Source: Wolbachia endosymbiont of Armadillidium arcangelii (GTDB lineage Bacteria; Pseudomonadota; Alphaproteobacteria; Rickettsiales; Anaplasmataceae). Taken from it: a stretch of DNA of 64,000 nucleotides. The stretch spans positions 62,001 through 126,000 of the forward strand of contig NZ_CP157942.1 in the NCBI RefSeq assembly GCF_040207875.1, written 5' to 3'. The translations under genes and the position numbers were made by a program. Shown here in pieces: positions 35,850 through 46,823 of this stretch. Below the pieces are notes generated by a model that made no database searches, had not been told where the DNA came from, and saw nothing but the letters and a program-made list of their open reading frames with translations. Numbering within the stretch: position 1 is the first letter of the stretch; every line of letters begins with the position of its first letter.

Positions 35850-36697
35850 GATAACCTCGATAGTTTTATTAATTTAAGATTGTAAACGGGTATGTCCCAC
35901 ACAACTATTCAAACGTATCGAGAGATGGGCTAGTGTACCTTGATAACGACGGTTGTAATACCAATTTTCCCTCGGTCGCACATGCCCGTGATAGCTCTAT
36001 TCCTATAGTGAATAGAGCTATCTTTCCCTCTTGTTCGTTTTATAACATATTTTTAACTTACAATATTCTCTTTGGTTACTTACTCTCATTTTTTGTGGCA
36101 TAAGTTATACTTGTTTGAAAAATGCTTATTTTACAACAAAATGCGTTACTAACCATATATTGAAAAGCTTTTCTCCTTACAATATAACACTAGCTATGCA
36201 ACAAAGCCATCCCGATAAAGTGAATGATAACTTGCCTTATCGTTATCCTCCATGCTGTCTTCCATCCTATGAAAAATGTCGACCTCTATGATGCCAGAAA
36301 TTTCGGGACTCAATACCTTCACTTGCGTTGTACCCTGTGTTGTCCATTCCATTAGCTTTACTACGCTCGTTACCTTACGCACCATAATGATCTATTCTAG
36401 GCTGTTGGCTAGACTTTGCCTAGGTTGACCAACTGTATTCTAAACGCTTTTCTTGGCGCACTCAATAGACTTCTTGTATAATTTTTGGCCTTACGGATTA
36501 GGAAGCAAGAAATAATAATTCTTGTTCTACTAAGACATGCTCTACTACAACAGCATCTTCATTTAAGTGTTGTAGCATTCCACTCTCTCCTCTTTTCATA
36601 TCTCACAATGACATCTATTACTTTTATTATTGTACTTACCTCTACTTACATAAATAATTTATTATCACACTTAATATTACGCATTATTTAAAGTAAA
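35850..36697. other. intergenic region, no gene supported
   Basis: 848 nt between IS110 debris and argS. A 63-codon minus-strand ORF (36194-36385, VVKLMEWTTQGTTQVKVLSP) might be a gene fragment, but I recognise no family and see no ribosome binding site. A perfect 13-bp hairpin lies at 35991-36023. The rest is AT-rich without long frames. Confidence 0.4.
35991..36023. repeat. perfect 13-bp hairpin
   Basis: GATAGCTCTATTC, 7-nt loop CTATAGT, then GAATAGAGCTATC. It is followed on the plus strand by a pyrimidine-rich tail (TTTCCCTCTTG) but not a clean T-run, so it may be a terminator or an element end. Its role is not determined. Confidence 0.5.
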
Positions 36698-38404
36698 TTA
36701 ACTCATTTCTTCCAAAGGCTCTATATTAAAAATAGAAAGTCCAGAAGCAATGACATGCGCTAAAGCTTGTACAAGAAACATTCTTGCGGCAGTAAGGTTT
36801 AAGTTGTTTTCCAATATGAACCGCATGTTTAAATCGCTTTTGCCATACCCCCATAAAACGTGAAATGCTTCTGCAACTTCAAGTAAATAGAAAGTAATTC
36901 TGTGTGGCTCACAAAGCCTTGCTGCAATTTCTACCACATCTGGCCATTTTGCTAAGGTTTTTATGAGAAATATCTCTCCATCTGTCTTTAAAAGTAAAGG
37001 ATTTGCTTTTGGCAATTCTTTTGGAGCATTGCGCATCAGTGAATGAGCACGAGCATGCGCATATTGCACGTAAAAAATAGGATTATCTTTTGATTGCTCT
37101 TTAACTTTAGTAAAATCAAAGTCAAGAACCATATCATTCTTGCGTGTTAACATTATAAAACGAGTGATATCCCTGCCAACCTCTTCCACTACATCTCTTG
37201 CTGTGAGGAAGTTTCCTGATCTTTTGGACATCTTAACAGGTTTGCCGTTCTCAAAAAAATTCACAATATTATGCAGTTTTACCTCTATTTTTGCTTGATC
37301 ATCACTGAGCGCAGAGACAACTGCTTTGAGCCTTTTGACATAACCGCCATGGTCACTACCAAGCTCTACGATCATATTGTTAAAACCACGTGATATCTTA
37401 TCGAAATGGTAAGCGATATCCGAGGCAAAATAAGTCCAGCTGCTGTCCTCTTTTTTCAATGCTCGGTCAACGTCATCACCAAATTTTGTAGAGCGAAATA
37501 ACATTTCTTTTCTGGAAGTCCAATTTTCACTTTCTTTGCCTTTTGGTTTCTCCAGGTACCCTTCATACACTAAGCCCTTGTCGGATAATATCTTTATACT
37601 CTCTTCGATTTTGCCACTTTTTTGCAGCTCATACTCTGAAGTAAAGACATCATGATTTACTCCAAGCAAGTTCATGTCTTCCTTTATGAGTTCTAAGATA
37701 GAGCTTAAAGTATATTCTCTAATTATCTGATTATCTTCCTCTTCTCTAAGCTCCTTACCATATTTTTTAGCCAGCCCCCCTCCTATTGATTTTAAATATT
37801 CACCTGGGTATAAACCTTTTTCGATGCTAATTTTTTTTCCCAGAGCTTCTTTATATCGAAGATATACTGACCGAATTAGCGTATCTATCTGCGCTCCAGC
37901 ATCATTAATGTAGTATTCTCTAGTAACTTTATAACCAACTTTCTTTAGTAAATTTGCTAAAACATCACAAAACACTGCTCCCCTTGCATGACCAATATGC
38001 AGTGGACCAGTTGGATTTGCAGATACAAATTCAACATTGATGGCTTGATTGCCTCCTATATCTAGGGTACCAAATTCTGTTTTTAGCTCATTTATTTGTT
38101 TCAAAATTCCATGCCACACTTCTATTTTTAAGTGCATGTTGATGAAACCAGGGCCCGCTATTTCCACTCTTGCAATTTCATCAAAAAGTTCAAATTCTTT
38201 AGCTAAAACCTCTGCAATCTCAACAGGATTCTTTTTTTTATGCTTTGAAAGCACCATAGCAACGTTTGTGTAAATATCTCCATGCGCTCTATTGCTTGGA
38301 GGTTCTACGACAAAATTTGTTACACTTGTGCTTATAACACCCCTTTGTTTTAATTCATTTAATTTGCTGGAAATTAGAGAAAAAATCCACTTGAAAATGC
38401 TCAT
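36698..38404 (-). CDS. argS: arginyl-tRNA synthetase
   Basis: 568 residues, class I synthetase charging tRNA-Arg. The N-terminal Add-1 domain, the HIGH motif GPLHIGHARGAVFCD near residue 133, the KMSK motif PVKMSKRSGNF near residue 393, and the C-terminal anticodon-binding DALR domain (LCEPHRITFYLLEVAEAFHV) are all present. The frame is intact and the length normal. Single gene, no operon partner visible. Confidence 0.96.
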   Translation of the reverse strand: MSIFKWIFSLISSKLNELKQRGVISTSVTNFVVEPPSNRAHGDIYTNVAMVLSKHKKKNPVEIAEVLAKEFELFDEIARVEIAGPGFINMHLKIEVWHGILKQINELKTEFGTLDIGGNQAINVEFVSANPTGPLHIGHARGAVFCDVLANLLKKVGYKVTREYYINDAGAQIDTLIRSVYLRYKEALGKKISIEKGLYPGEYLKSIGGGLAKKYGKELREEEDNQIIREYTLSSILELIKEDMNLLGVNHDVFTSEYELQKSGKIEESIKILSDKGLVYEGYLEKPKGKESENWTSRKEMLFRSTKFGDDVDRALKKEDSSWTYFASDIAYHFDKISRGFNNMIVELGSDHGGYVKRLKAVVSALSDDQAKIEVKLHNIVNFFENGKPVKMSKRSGNFLTARDVVEEVGRDITRFIMLTRKNDMVLDFDFTKVKEQSKDNPIFYVQYAHARAHSLMRNAPKELPKANPLLLKTDGEIFLIKTLAKWPDVVEIAARLCEPHRITFYLLEVAEAFHVLWGYGKSDLNMRFILENNLNLTAARMFLVQALAHVIASGLSIFNIEPLEEMS

Positions 38405-38528
38405 TAACTAAAAAGCTAAAAATCTATAGCAGTATAGTGGATAAATGGGGAAAGGTGAAGGGTTATCTTACCTGATTTACGTTGCAATTTTTGTAATTTC
38501 TGGACCAGAAATTAATTGCATACCATCT

Positions 38529-39179
38529 CTAAATATAAGCTCTACCAACTCCTATAGAGGTTAGTAGAGCAGAACTTATAATTAAGAATACCGAATCAGC
38601 ATATATTGGGTTAGCTACACATTGCATACTTTCCAAAAGATCGTACATGTCAGGTTCACGAGAAGGGACCTCAATTACTAGATCTTTATTATCAGTGAAC
38701 AGTTTTTCTAAGTTAATACCTTCATAAAGATAAATATTTGAAATAATCTTAACAAAATCAAGTACATAATCTTTTATCTTTAACTCGATGTTATTACTAT
38801 AGCAGTGATTTTGACAAGGCCCATCATCTTTATATTTCGCTAAAAACAGAAAGACTCTCTGCGGGTTTTGACTCTTACCTTCATCTCTAGAGTAAGTAAC
38901 ATAATCTTTATCTGTTACTATTACATCTTTGCCTTTAGTTGTGCAATCACTAAATATAAATTCCCCCTTTTCACCATCGGCAGAATTGCGAAATATTCCG
39001 TATTCGTGATTTATAGTTCCTATTAACTTTCCAGGAACTGCAATATTATTTTTTAAGCTATACTTACGTATTTCAACTGCATTAGTCAATAAATTGTCTT
39101 CCGCGCCATTAAAATATTTGTATAGTTTTGGTCTTGCCATTAAATATACTGAACCTACTTTTTTTGAAAGGTCATCCAA
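38529..39179 (-). CDS. hypothetical protein, 5' end uncertain
   Basis: 216 residues from a TTG at 39179. The frame stays open about 70 nt further upstream (HIPFTNLVHFNKDHIKDLDD) without an ATG, to near 39250, close to an IS5 remnant at 39279. The gene may be truncated at its 5' end. No family is recognised. A C-terminal hydrophobic stretch (PIYADSVFLIISSALLTSIG) could be a membrane segment. The cysteine cluster CQNHC lies mid-protein. Confidence 0.55.
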   Translation of the reverse strand: MDDLSKKVGSVYLMARPKLYKYFNGAEDNLLTNAVEIRKYSLKNNIAVPGKLIGTINHEYGIFRNSADGEKGEFIFSDCTTKGKDVIVTDKDYVTYSRDEGKSQNPQRVFLFLAKYKDDGPCQNHCYSNNIELKIKDYVLDFVKIISNIYLYEGINLEKLFTDNKDLVIEVPSREPDMYDLLESMQCVANPIYADSVFLIISSALLTSIGVGRAYI

Positions 39180-39278
39180 GTCTTTTATGTGATCTTTATT
39201 GAAGTGAACTAAGTTTGTGAAGGGAATATGAATCTTGCATCTCTGGTTATGCTGCTACCGCCTTTATCACACCACATA

Positions 39279-39930
39279 GAGGTTGTCCTGAAACTAGAAA
39301 ACTTAGGCATATTTCCTCGTTAACATAACCCTATTCATAGCAAGGCATATGAAATTTTCAGTAGATGTTGTAAGCAAATCATATTCCTTTGATAGCCTTC
39401 TATTCCTCAAGCAAAAGTCCTTTCTACAACCCACCTTCTTGGCTGTACTTAAAATCCCTGTTCTCTCGCTGGCAGCAGCTCAAGCGTTATGTACCCAAAA
39501 TCTACATGGAGGTCTTTTAACAATTTTAATATCTATGTCATATTCTTTCTTTATATGCCTTTTTCTACCTTTTACTTTTTTATTTCCATCATAACCTTTG
39601 ACCCCCCTTTTTCTGTAGTTTTCACAGATTGACTGTCAAGCGCTTGGCTTCTCATTTCTTCCTATTTTTCTCCTGCTATATTTGGCAATTCATTTTCTCA
39701 AAAATTTCCTGCTTTTTCCATTGCCTAAACTGCTCATACACAGTCTTCCATAGCATTCCCGCCATTGGCATCCTGTACGCAATACATAGAAAATTGCCTC
39801 TAATATTTCTCTTTTACTATACTTTGGCGGTCTTCCTCCTTTCTTGTATCATACTCTGAAATATTTTTCTATTCGGCCTTTCACTTAGATCTGTTGGATA
39901 CTTTTTTCTCATTTCTTACCTCACTTTTAC
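39279..39930 (-). pseudogene. IS5-family element remnant
   Basis: Starts with GAGGTTGTCCTGAAACTAGA, close to the end of the intact IS5 at 4579, and follows its sequence with many substitutions and deletions down to about 39920. Transposase pieces resembling OrfA (MRKKYPTDLS-like, near 39917) and OrfB are broken. The matching right terminus is not visible. Confidence 0.8.
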
Positions 39931-40009
39931 ATTTCTTATACTATACCTTATCCTACTTTCAAGATAATCTCTAAGTTTCCGCTCGCCACAGTCTTCTACA
40001 TTTTCCAAC

Positions 40010-40200
40010 CAAGCAAAAAATAACCCATCTTTTGGTCCACTAACAACCACTTTTTAGAATGTATAGCACTCCGCAAAATATGCCATACAAATCAACTTTT
40101 CTTGGTCTTATTTTCTTCCTGCTGCTCTCCAGTATTGGCCTGATTTTTTCAAATTGCTCTCGATTTATATCACTTGTTTTGCATAGATATACCTCATTCT
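40010..40200 (-). pseudogene. second IS5-family transposase N-terminal remnant
   Basis: The minus strand reads, across a frame break, NREQFEKIRPILESSRKK and KVDLYGIFCGVLYILKSGC, the N-terminal DUF4096-like region of a different IS5 subgroup from the 39279 remnant. Only about 60 residues remain. Confidence 0.65.
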
Positions 40201-40247
40201 TAATCTATGCCTATTTTACCTCATCATCTAGAGATTCTTAACAGGTT

Positions 40248-41015
40248 CTAAGGAGCAATATAAGTGTTAGCTATAGAAGAAAATTCGTCTGCGTAAGAAT
40301 TTTTCATAGCATTCAATGTATCATAATCTGTAAAATCTAATTTTACCGGTGTAATAGTAATAAATCCTTCTTTTATTTTATCTACACTACCGCTGCCTGA
40401 GTGTTCTCGAGACCAATTTAAGCTAAAAGAGCCATTTAAATTTTCAGTAAAAGTGAGATCTCCATCAATGTTATATTCACCTTGTTCAGCAAATTCTACT
40501 CCTTTCACTTTTTCTGTAGCAGGAAAATTTACACTCATCACTGTATTTTTAGGCCAATTAACTTTAACTAGCTTGCTGATAGTCTTTGGTGCAAAAATCT
40601 TTGTATTGTGCCAGTTTATTTCATTACAATAAGCTTGGCTTAGCGCGATAGAAGGTATAAACCTTGCAGCACCTTCCATTGCAGCACCAACTGTTCCTGA
40701 ATAACAAATATCATCTCCGACATTTGATCCAATATTTATTCCAGACAATATTAGGTCTGGTTTTTTATTCATAATCTTATTTAGTGCAATGATGACACAG
40801 TCTGCAGGGGTACTAGATACACTAAACTCCCTTTCGCTATGTTGGTTTATTTTAATAGATTGTTTGACTGGATAATCAAGAGATCTTGCAGCTCCACTCC
40901 TATCAGCATCTGGTGCCACTATCCATATTTCTGATGCAAAATTTTGCGCAATCTCTTTGAGTAATTTTATTCCCTCACTTTCAAAACCATCATCGTTTGT
41001 TATCAATATTATCAT
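40248..41015 (-). CDS. surE: 5'/3'-nucleotidase SurE
   Basis: 255 residues from the ATG at 41015 (MIILITNDDGFESEGIKLL); another ATG lies two codons upstream. The N-terminal Asp-Asp metal site (TNDDG), SGINIGSNVGDDICYSGTVG with the conserved Asn, and the STPADCV segment identify SurE, a metal-dependent nucleoside monophosphate phosphatase of the cytoplasm. Length is normal. It lies downstream of the split OTU gene in the same orientation. Confidence 0.94.
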   Translation of the reverse strand: MIILITNDDGFESEGIKLLKEIAQNFASEIWIVAPDADRSGAARSLDYPVKQSIKINQHSEREFSVSSTPADCVIIALNKIMNKKPDLILSGINIGSNVGDDICYSGTVGAAMEGAARFIPSIALSQAYCNEINWHNTKIFAPKTISKLVKVNWPKNTVMSVNFPATEKVKGVEFAEQGEYNIDGDLTFTENLNGSFSLNWSREHSGSGSVDKIKEGFITITPVKLDFTDYDTLNAMKNSYADEFSSIANTYIAP

Positions 41016-41127
41016 ATGCAATACTTAGCTATCAAAATACACCTGATCATTGATGAGACTTTAAATTTCTTTGCACAACTATAACAAAATAACCTGCGAC
41101 AAATCAATAAGGAAAAATTAAGAGCTA

Positions 41128-41932
41128 CTAAGCAGCAGAAAATCTTGCCACGTTTCCCAAAAATGCTTTCACTTTTTCAAGATAAGTAGATGGTTCTGCA
41201 GGGATTTCTATATTATCTATTACAGCATTTACCGATTCCTTGATATCCTCGTCTGTAATTAATTCTTTCAATTTCTGCTTTATAGGGCCCCTTCCAACTT
41301 CTTGACCATATCTATTATAGTAATCAATATACAATTTATTAAAGACAAATTGCTTTGCCTCTTCCATTAACTTACCCATACTATCTTTTACTTCAAGATC
41401 CATATCATTCTCAGAGTAGAAATTGTCAAAATTATCCTTTAAAATCTTCATCTTTTTACTTTCACAACGGTTGAGAAACTCTTCCGTAATGCTCGGCATT
41501 CTTTCGTATACTTGAGCATTTATCTCAACTGTAAAGTTATTTTTTGCTTCAAGACAACTAAGTGAATAAATAATACGATTAAACATTCCAAGATGACATG
41601 CACCGTTTCCTTCTTGTAAGCGCATTAGTAACATACACTTTAGTAAATCTACATCTAATTTTTGATTTTTCGCTGCAGCTAAAACTAAGTTTGCAGCTTG
41701 TGTTAGTGTTAATCCAGTTCTTGATTCTCTATAAGTTGCTCTATTGGAATCATTAAAATTAAGATAAAGTTTTAATTGCTCTTTTTGCTCAGTTGTCAGC
41801 TCATCTGAATTATTTATGTAGTCTTCAAATTCTTTGTTGAGCACATTTGGTTGATTCCCGAATTTCTGCTTTAAGTCTTGAGCGCATCGGAGAATGCTAT
41901 ACTCAAAACTACTCGTATGGACACTCTGGCTG
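41128..41932 (-). pseudogene. OTU-type cysteine protease, C-terminal part (split by IS array)
   Basis: The frame is open from the IS array boundary (SQSVHTSSFEYSILRCAQDL) through the GTG at 41844 (VLNKEFEDYIN) to the stop at 41128. Joining it to the N-terminal part at 45634-46209 gives a continuous frame (GYLID-R-SQSVHTSS), in which VHTS could supply the catalytic histidine region of an OTU fold. The remaining ~230 residues are helical and of no recognised family. Translation from the internal GTG would give only this non-catalytic tail. Confidence 0.78.
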
Positions 41933-42128
41933 CACTGCCATTAAGTTAAGGGAAAGAGAAGTTAAGATTGGACAAAAAATTTGAAGTGATTGATAATTAT
42001 GGTAAATACTAGGGTGAATTTTTAAGAAAAGAGAGTCTGAAAAGTGCAAGTTATTTAAAAAAGTAATAATTGCAGGTTATTTTGCAAAGAATGTACTAAT
42101 GCAATGATACTGAAAAGATATCTTGAAT

Positions 42129-43406
42129 TTAAAACACATGTTTTCTAGCTCTTTTCTGGTAGTTGAGTGAACGAATATCAGATATCTTATGACGATCAAC
42201 TCTTCTCCCTTTTCTTACCACTAAAGTGTTCATCAAAAATAACTGTGATAGTCGATCCATAATGCAGTCTATGTCTGACTCTGTAGAAAAAATATCAAAG
42301 GCTAAGTTTTTAATCGCATTAAATGAGACAGATTTATTGATGCTTTTTTTTAGTTTACTATTCTGTGCGCTCAATGTCTCTTCATCATCTTCTATCATGA
42401 TACTTTCTAGATTACTGATGAAGATAGTTGACCAAAAATCCTACTTGATAGTTTCAATACTTTTTCCTGTGAAATTCTCTAAATTTAATCTTCCCTTCAG
42501 CCTAGAAAAAAATGTTTCTACTCCCCAGCGCAAGTAATATAATCTCTCAAACTCTTCGACTGTAAAACTTTGCTCATCTAACAGAGATGTTACTAACACT
42601 TCAACTTCTCCAGAAGAAAGTATTATTTTGACTAACCTGAATTTCATCTCATCAGGTAATCCTAGCTTTCGTAGCTGTCTTGCTACTTTAATAGGTGCGG
42701 TAGACACTACCACCATACTAGATGGGCTTTCCGGCTTAAACATAGCGTTTATTTCATTGAAAGACGAACTTGGACAGCGAATTATATAATTGATTTTCCT
42801 TCCTGTAAGCTCAGCAAGAAATCGATAAGATACGTATCCTCTATCACAGATTAACAAATCGTCTGATTTTATGGATTCAAGCATACCGATCGCTAAATCA
42901 ACCTCATAGCTGTCACCTCTACTTAGCACAGATTTTATTGCAATATTATTTAGCACATCGTAGCAAACTTCAAAGGTTGCACTTGTATAGTCTTCAAATC
43001 TCTGGATTCCATTCCATACTGCTCTTGAGCCAAACTCGCCTATTATTTTGTCGCTCTTTGGCAGAATCAGTATTGAAGCATCAAATGCAAGTACTCTGAA
43101 GCCATGGTGGGTTTTAAATTCCTGATCTTGGTAGTATAGGGAAACTATATCATCATTTAACTCTGAAAACGCAGTATGCTTTAGCTTCTTTCTTGCTTGA
43201 GTAAATGCACTTGCCGTAATTGTGTAATCTTTTCTTGTATGCAGAACAAACTCATTAAGCATTACTTGTAATGACTTTACACTCTTTCTAAAAATCAGGA
43301 GAAATACATTAATGAAGGGCAGCTTTCTTTTTCGTGAGAAGTCTTTTGAGGATGCTCTGTGTGCGTTTATAAAGTTTAAACTCATCAATTTATTTTTTAT
43401 AAACAT
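42129..43406 (-). pseudogene. IS4-family transposase, split by a nonsense codon (second array)
   Basis: Same as 263-1540: ORFs of 321 and 89 residues separated by a TAG in place of CAG after KSIETIK. One silent marker differs (GACATTGAG here, GACGTTGAG at 263-1540), although the nonsense change is shared. Confidence 0.9.
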
Positions 43407-43501
43407 GATTATTCTTTTTTTTACTCATGTCATTACTTCTTTTAATTTGTGGATCTTACCTGATTTTACAATACAGTCCATCACTTTCCCTTAACTTAAT
43501 G

Positions 43502-44638
43502 TGTAATAGTTTAGACTTGATCTGACAGGCATGAATTATCTGACAGAAGAATTGAAAACCGATATCAGCATCCTGTTTAATGCTATCAATATTTTTCTGA
43601 TAAGCAATATGCATACTATCAAAAAAGGTTTGCATAGCCATAGCAATATTTACCTGAATGTGGTCTAGATCTATTGTAAGAATGCACCCAATGGTCTACG
43701 TCTAACTGAAGTTCTGCCAAAGAGGTGTAAATTTTCTTTCTAAAGATAATATTGTAACATTCATCTTCTGTGGAACCTTTCACATATGCCATTAGTCTGT
43801 GGAGTTGGTTCGAGAATGATCAATATTTTCTACCCCTAAATATAGCTGTGATTTTCAGGTTTGCCACAATACTCTGTACCACGATCCGTCAAAACACGTA
43901 GCAATCTGTTCATCAAAGAACGGTACTACCCTATCATTAAGAAGATCTGCAGCTGTGATAGCAGTCCTTTCTGTGTAAAGCTTAGCAAAAGCAACTCTGG
44001 AATAGGTATCAACAAAGGTTTGCTGGTAAATTCGTCCAATACCTTTGATATTACCAACATAATAACTGTCTTGGCTACCTAAGTATCCTGGATGCTCTGT
44101 TTCAATTTCTCCATGGGCCTCTTTTTCTTCCTTAGCCTTTTCTAGAGCTGTTATCTGTTCTTCTGTTAAAATGATACCATCCTGAGCTACTTTTGCTTCT
44201 AATGCCTTTAACCTCTTTTTAAAGTTTTCAAGATCGTTTCTTTGCCACACTGATCTTATTCCACTTGCAGAGATCTCTCTTTTTCAGTTCGTTTGCTGCT
44301 CTTTCTTGTCCGTATACTGGAAACTCTATTGCTATTTCAACTACTGCTTTTTCTATATCCTCCGACACTCTATTTGCATACAATGGCTTGCTTTTGCTTA
44401 TCTCGTGTAAAGCCTCTTCTCCTCCTGTTTCATACAGTTCTTTGAAGCGGTAAAATGTATCCCTTGAATATCCCATACGCCTGTGATACATTTCCTAATT
44501 GCTTTGCAAGTTCTAGCAATCCTAACTTTGGTTTTAGTATTTTTTCTTGTGTTGTACTCATATCTGACACTCCTTTAAAATTTGTTTGTATTTTTATCTT
44601 ACTTTATTAACCTGTCAGATCAAATCTAAACTATTACA
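43502..44638 (-). mobile_element. IS481-like insertion sequence, decayed (second array)
   Basis: Identical in layout to 1636-2772, with TGTAATAGTTTAGACTTGAT at the left and the inverse at the right. Its transposase carries the same frame breaks. Confidence 0.75.
43506..44561 (-). pseudogene. IS481-like transposase, frameshifted (second array)
   Basis: The same broken segments as at 1640-2695: MSTTQEKILKPKLGLLELAK start at 44561, HTH piece, VDTYSRVAFAKLY core and the HSYNRSRPHSG end. The shared damage shows that the array was duplicated after the transposase died. Confidence 0.75.
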
Positions 44639-45437
44639 GCTAAGTAGAGGTGACAGCTATGAGGTTGATTTAGCGATCGGTATGCTTGAATCCATAAAAT
44701 CAGACGATTTGTTAATCTGTGATAGAGGATACGTATCTTATCGATTTCTTGCTGAGCTTACAGGAAGGAAAATCAATTATATAATTCGCTGTCCAAGTTC
44801 GTCTTTCAATGAAATAAACGCTATGTTTAAGCCGGAAAGCCCATCTAGTATGGTGGTAGTGTCTACCGCACCTATTAAAGTAGCAAGACAGCTACGAAAG
44901 CTAGGATTACCTGATGAGATGAAATTCAGGTTAGTCAAAATAATACTTTCTTCTGGAGAAGTTGAAGTGTTAGTAACATCTCTGTTAGATGAGCAAAGTT
45001 TTACAGTCGAAGAGTTTGAGAGATTATATTACTTGCGCTGGGGAGTAGAAACATTTTTTTCTAGGCTGAAGGGAAGATTAAATTTAGAGAATTTCACAGG
45101 AAAAAGTATTGAAACTATCAAGCAGGATTTTTGGTCAACTATCTTCATCAGTAATCTAGAAAGTATCATGATAGAAGATGATGAAGAGACGTTGAGCGCA
45201 CAGAATAGTAAACTAAAAAAAAGCATCAATAAATCTGTCTCATTTAATGCGATTAAAAACTTAGCCTTTGATATTTTTTCTACAGAGTCAGACATAGACT
45301 GCATTATGGATCGACTATCACAGTTATTTTTGATGAACACTTTAGTGGTAAGAAAAGGGAGAAGAGTTGATCGTCATAAGATATCTGATATTCGTTCACT
45401 CAACTACCAGAAAAGAGCTAGAAAACATGTGTTTTAA
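44639..45437 (+). pseudogene. IS4-family transposase, 5'-truncated (second array)
   Basis: Joins at SRGDSYEVDLA and runs to the normal C-terminus with CAG intact at the codon that is TAG in the other arm. The first catalytic Asp is missing. It carries the GACGTTGAG marker, the opposite of the right arm of the first array. Confidence 0.88.
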
Positions 45438-45633
45438 ATTCAAGATATCTTTTCAGTATCATTGCATTAGTACATTCTTTGCAAAATAACCTGCAATTAT
45501 TACTTTTTTAAATAACTTGCACTTTTCAGACTCTCTTTTCTTAAAAATTCACCCTAGTATTTACCATAATTATCAATCACTTCAAATTTTTTGTCCAATC
45601 TTAACTTCTCTTTCCCTTAACTTAATGGCAGTG

Positions 45634-46209
45634 ATCAATAAGATAGCCTGACCATCCACACATGGGAAGATTTTCAATAACATGCAGCTTAACATTATAT
45701 TCATTACAAATCATACTTCCCTCAATTTCAGGCCTGCCACATATAGGAATCTGCAACGTATTTCCATACTTTAAATCAGTTAACGATGAAAATACGTCTT
45801 TATTGTCTTTCTGCATTTTTTCTATATCTTCAATACTGTGTTCTATACCAATCAAGTAACTATTCCATAATTCATCATCATCAATACCAGGCTCTGGAAG
45901 TACTACTGTAGAATCTTCATGGTTTCTAGCATCTGCTATAACCTTTTCTTTCACTTCTTGATTACTTAAAGCTTGCTTCCTACACACTTCTCTCAAAGAT
46001 TTCGCAGTAAAGTTTGTTCCAGGCTTTAATTGCTTAAGTCCTTGTGCAACTGCATCAAAGAAACAATCCCCCCTTCCAATTGCTTTCCCTATTGTAAAAC
46101 CTTCTGGCAGCTGTAAGCCACTACTTATCAAACTAGATTGATCAGGTGTTTGCTTAAAAAGCCCTAGGCTTTTCTCTGCATGATTTACAGAGCATGATGC
46201 ATCTAACAT
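45634..46209 (-). pseudogene. OTU-type cysteine protease, N-terminal catalytic part
   Basis: Starts at the ATG 46209 (MLDASCSVNHAEK), preceded by GGAGG at 5 nt; a GTG lies 8 codons upstream. The segment IGRGDCFFDAVAQGLKQLKP carries the OTU Asp-x-x-Cys catalytic block (GDCFFDAV). ICNEYNVKLHVIENLP matches the central OTU strand. OTU proteases remove ubiquitin or related modifiers; in an intracellular bacterium such a protein could be secreted to the host. The frame enters the IS array at GYLID and ends after a few foreign residues, so the His end of the domain is separated by 3.7 kb. Confidence 0.8.
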
Positions 46210-46233
46210 AATACCTCCAGCATTAATTGTCAC

Positions 46234-46823
46234 TACATTATGGATAAAAAAAATAACACAAGAAGAACTTTTTAATATTTTATTTGAGATACATAGTTTA
46301 TGTTTTTAAAACTATAGCCAGTGCTCACAAATACACTTCTGTTTTTTTACTGCAATGTACTAACTGCTCCTTTCTATTTCTAAATACTAATTCAACTTCA
46401 CATATCACTAAAAACTTAATAACACATCCACTTTCAGCAACAAAAACCAGAAGCGTGAGAACATTTTTCTTTGGAATGGGTTGGCCTACCGCTAGATCCG
46501 TGCGAACTTTTTTATATGGTAATTTCATTGTACGCTAAAACCAACTATATTAGCCTACTTTAGCCATGTTTACATACGAACTGTTTTGTATAACTTTGTT
46601 ACAACAATTTCACATTCTTATTTACACAACGCCGCTTTTGTTTAAATTGTTCTCACAAAGGTAGGTACTTTTTTGTGGTTTTGAAAAAGTAAATAATTTG
46701 ATTTTTTGTTGCGCTGAAGAGTCCAGCATTCTCCACAAGTTTTAAATAACTTATTAATATACTTGAAAGTTGCTGAAAATATCCAATACTATAATATTGA
46801 TATAATTAATATGGTGAAATAAA
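46234..46823. other. intergenic region, no gene supported
   Basis: 590 nt between the divergent OTU and LRR genes. Short frames exist on both strands (for example 46325-46528 minus, KVRTDLAVGQPIPKKNVL), but none has a ribosome binding site or family match. Promoters for both genes must be here. Confidence 0.4.

Larger units (their letters stand above)
41933..45633. mobile_element. nested IS array: IS4 / IS481-like / IS4 arm (second copy)
   Basis: 3701 bp with CACTGCCATTAAGTTAAGGG ends. The layout and almost all of the sequence match 67-5615 minus its IS630 and IS5 inserts: IS4 arm on minus (41933-43501), IS481-like (43502-44638), truncated IS4 on plus (44639-45633). The two arms form an inverted repeat of about 995 bp. 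Here both flanks belong to the same OTU gene, so this is a genuine insertion. Confidence 0.93.

Noticed and set aside
46284..46538. Overlapping small ORFs on both strands between the OTU and LRR genes
   Set aside because: No ribosome binding site, no recognisable family, and the two strands exclude one another; treated as intergenic.
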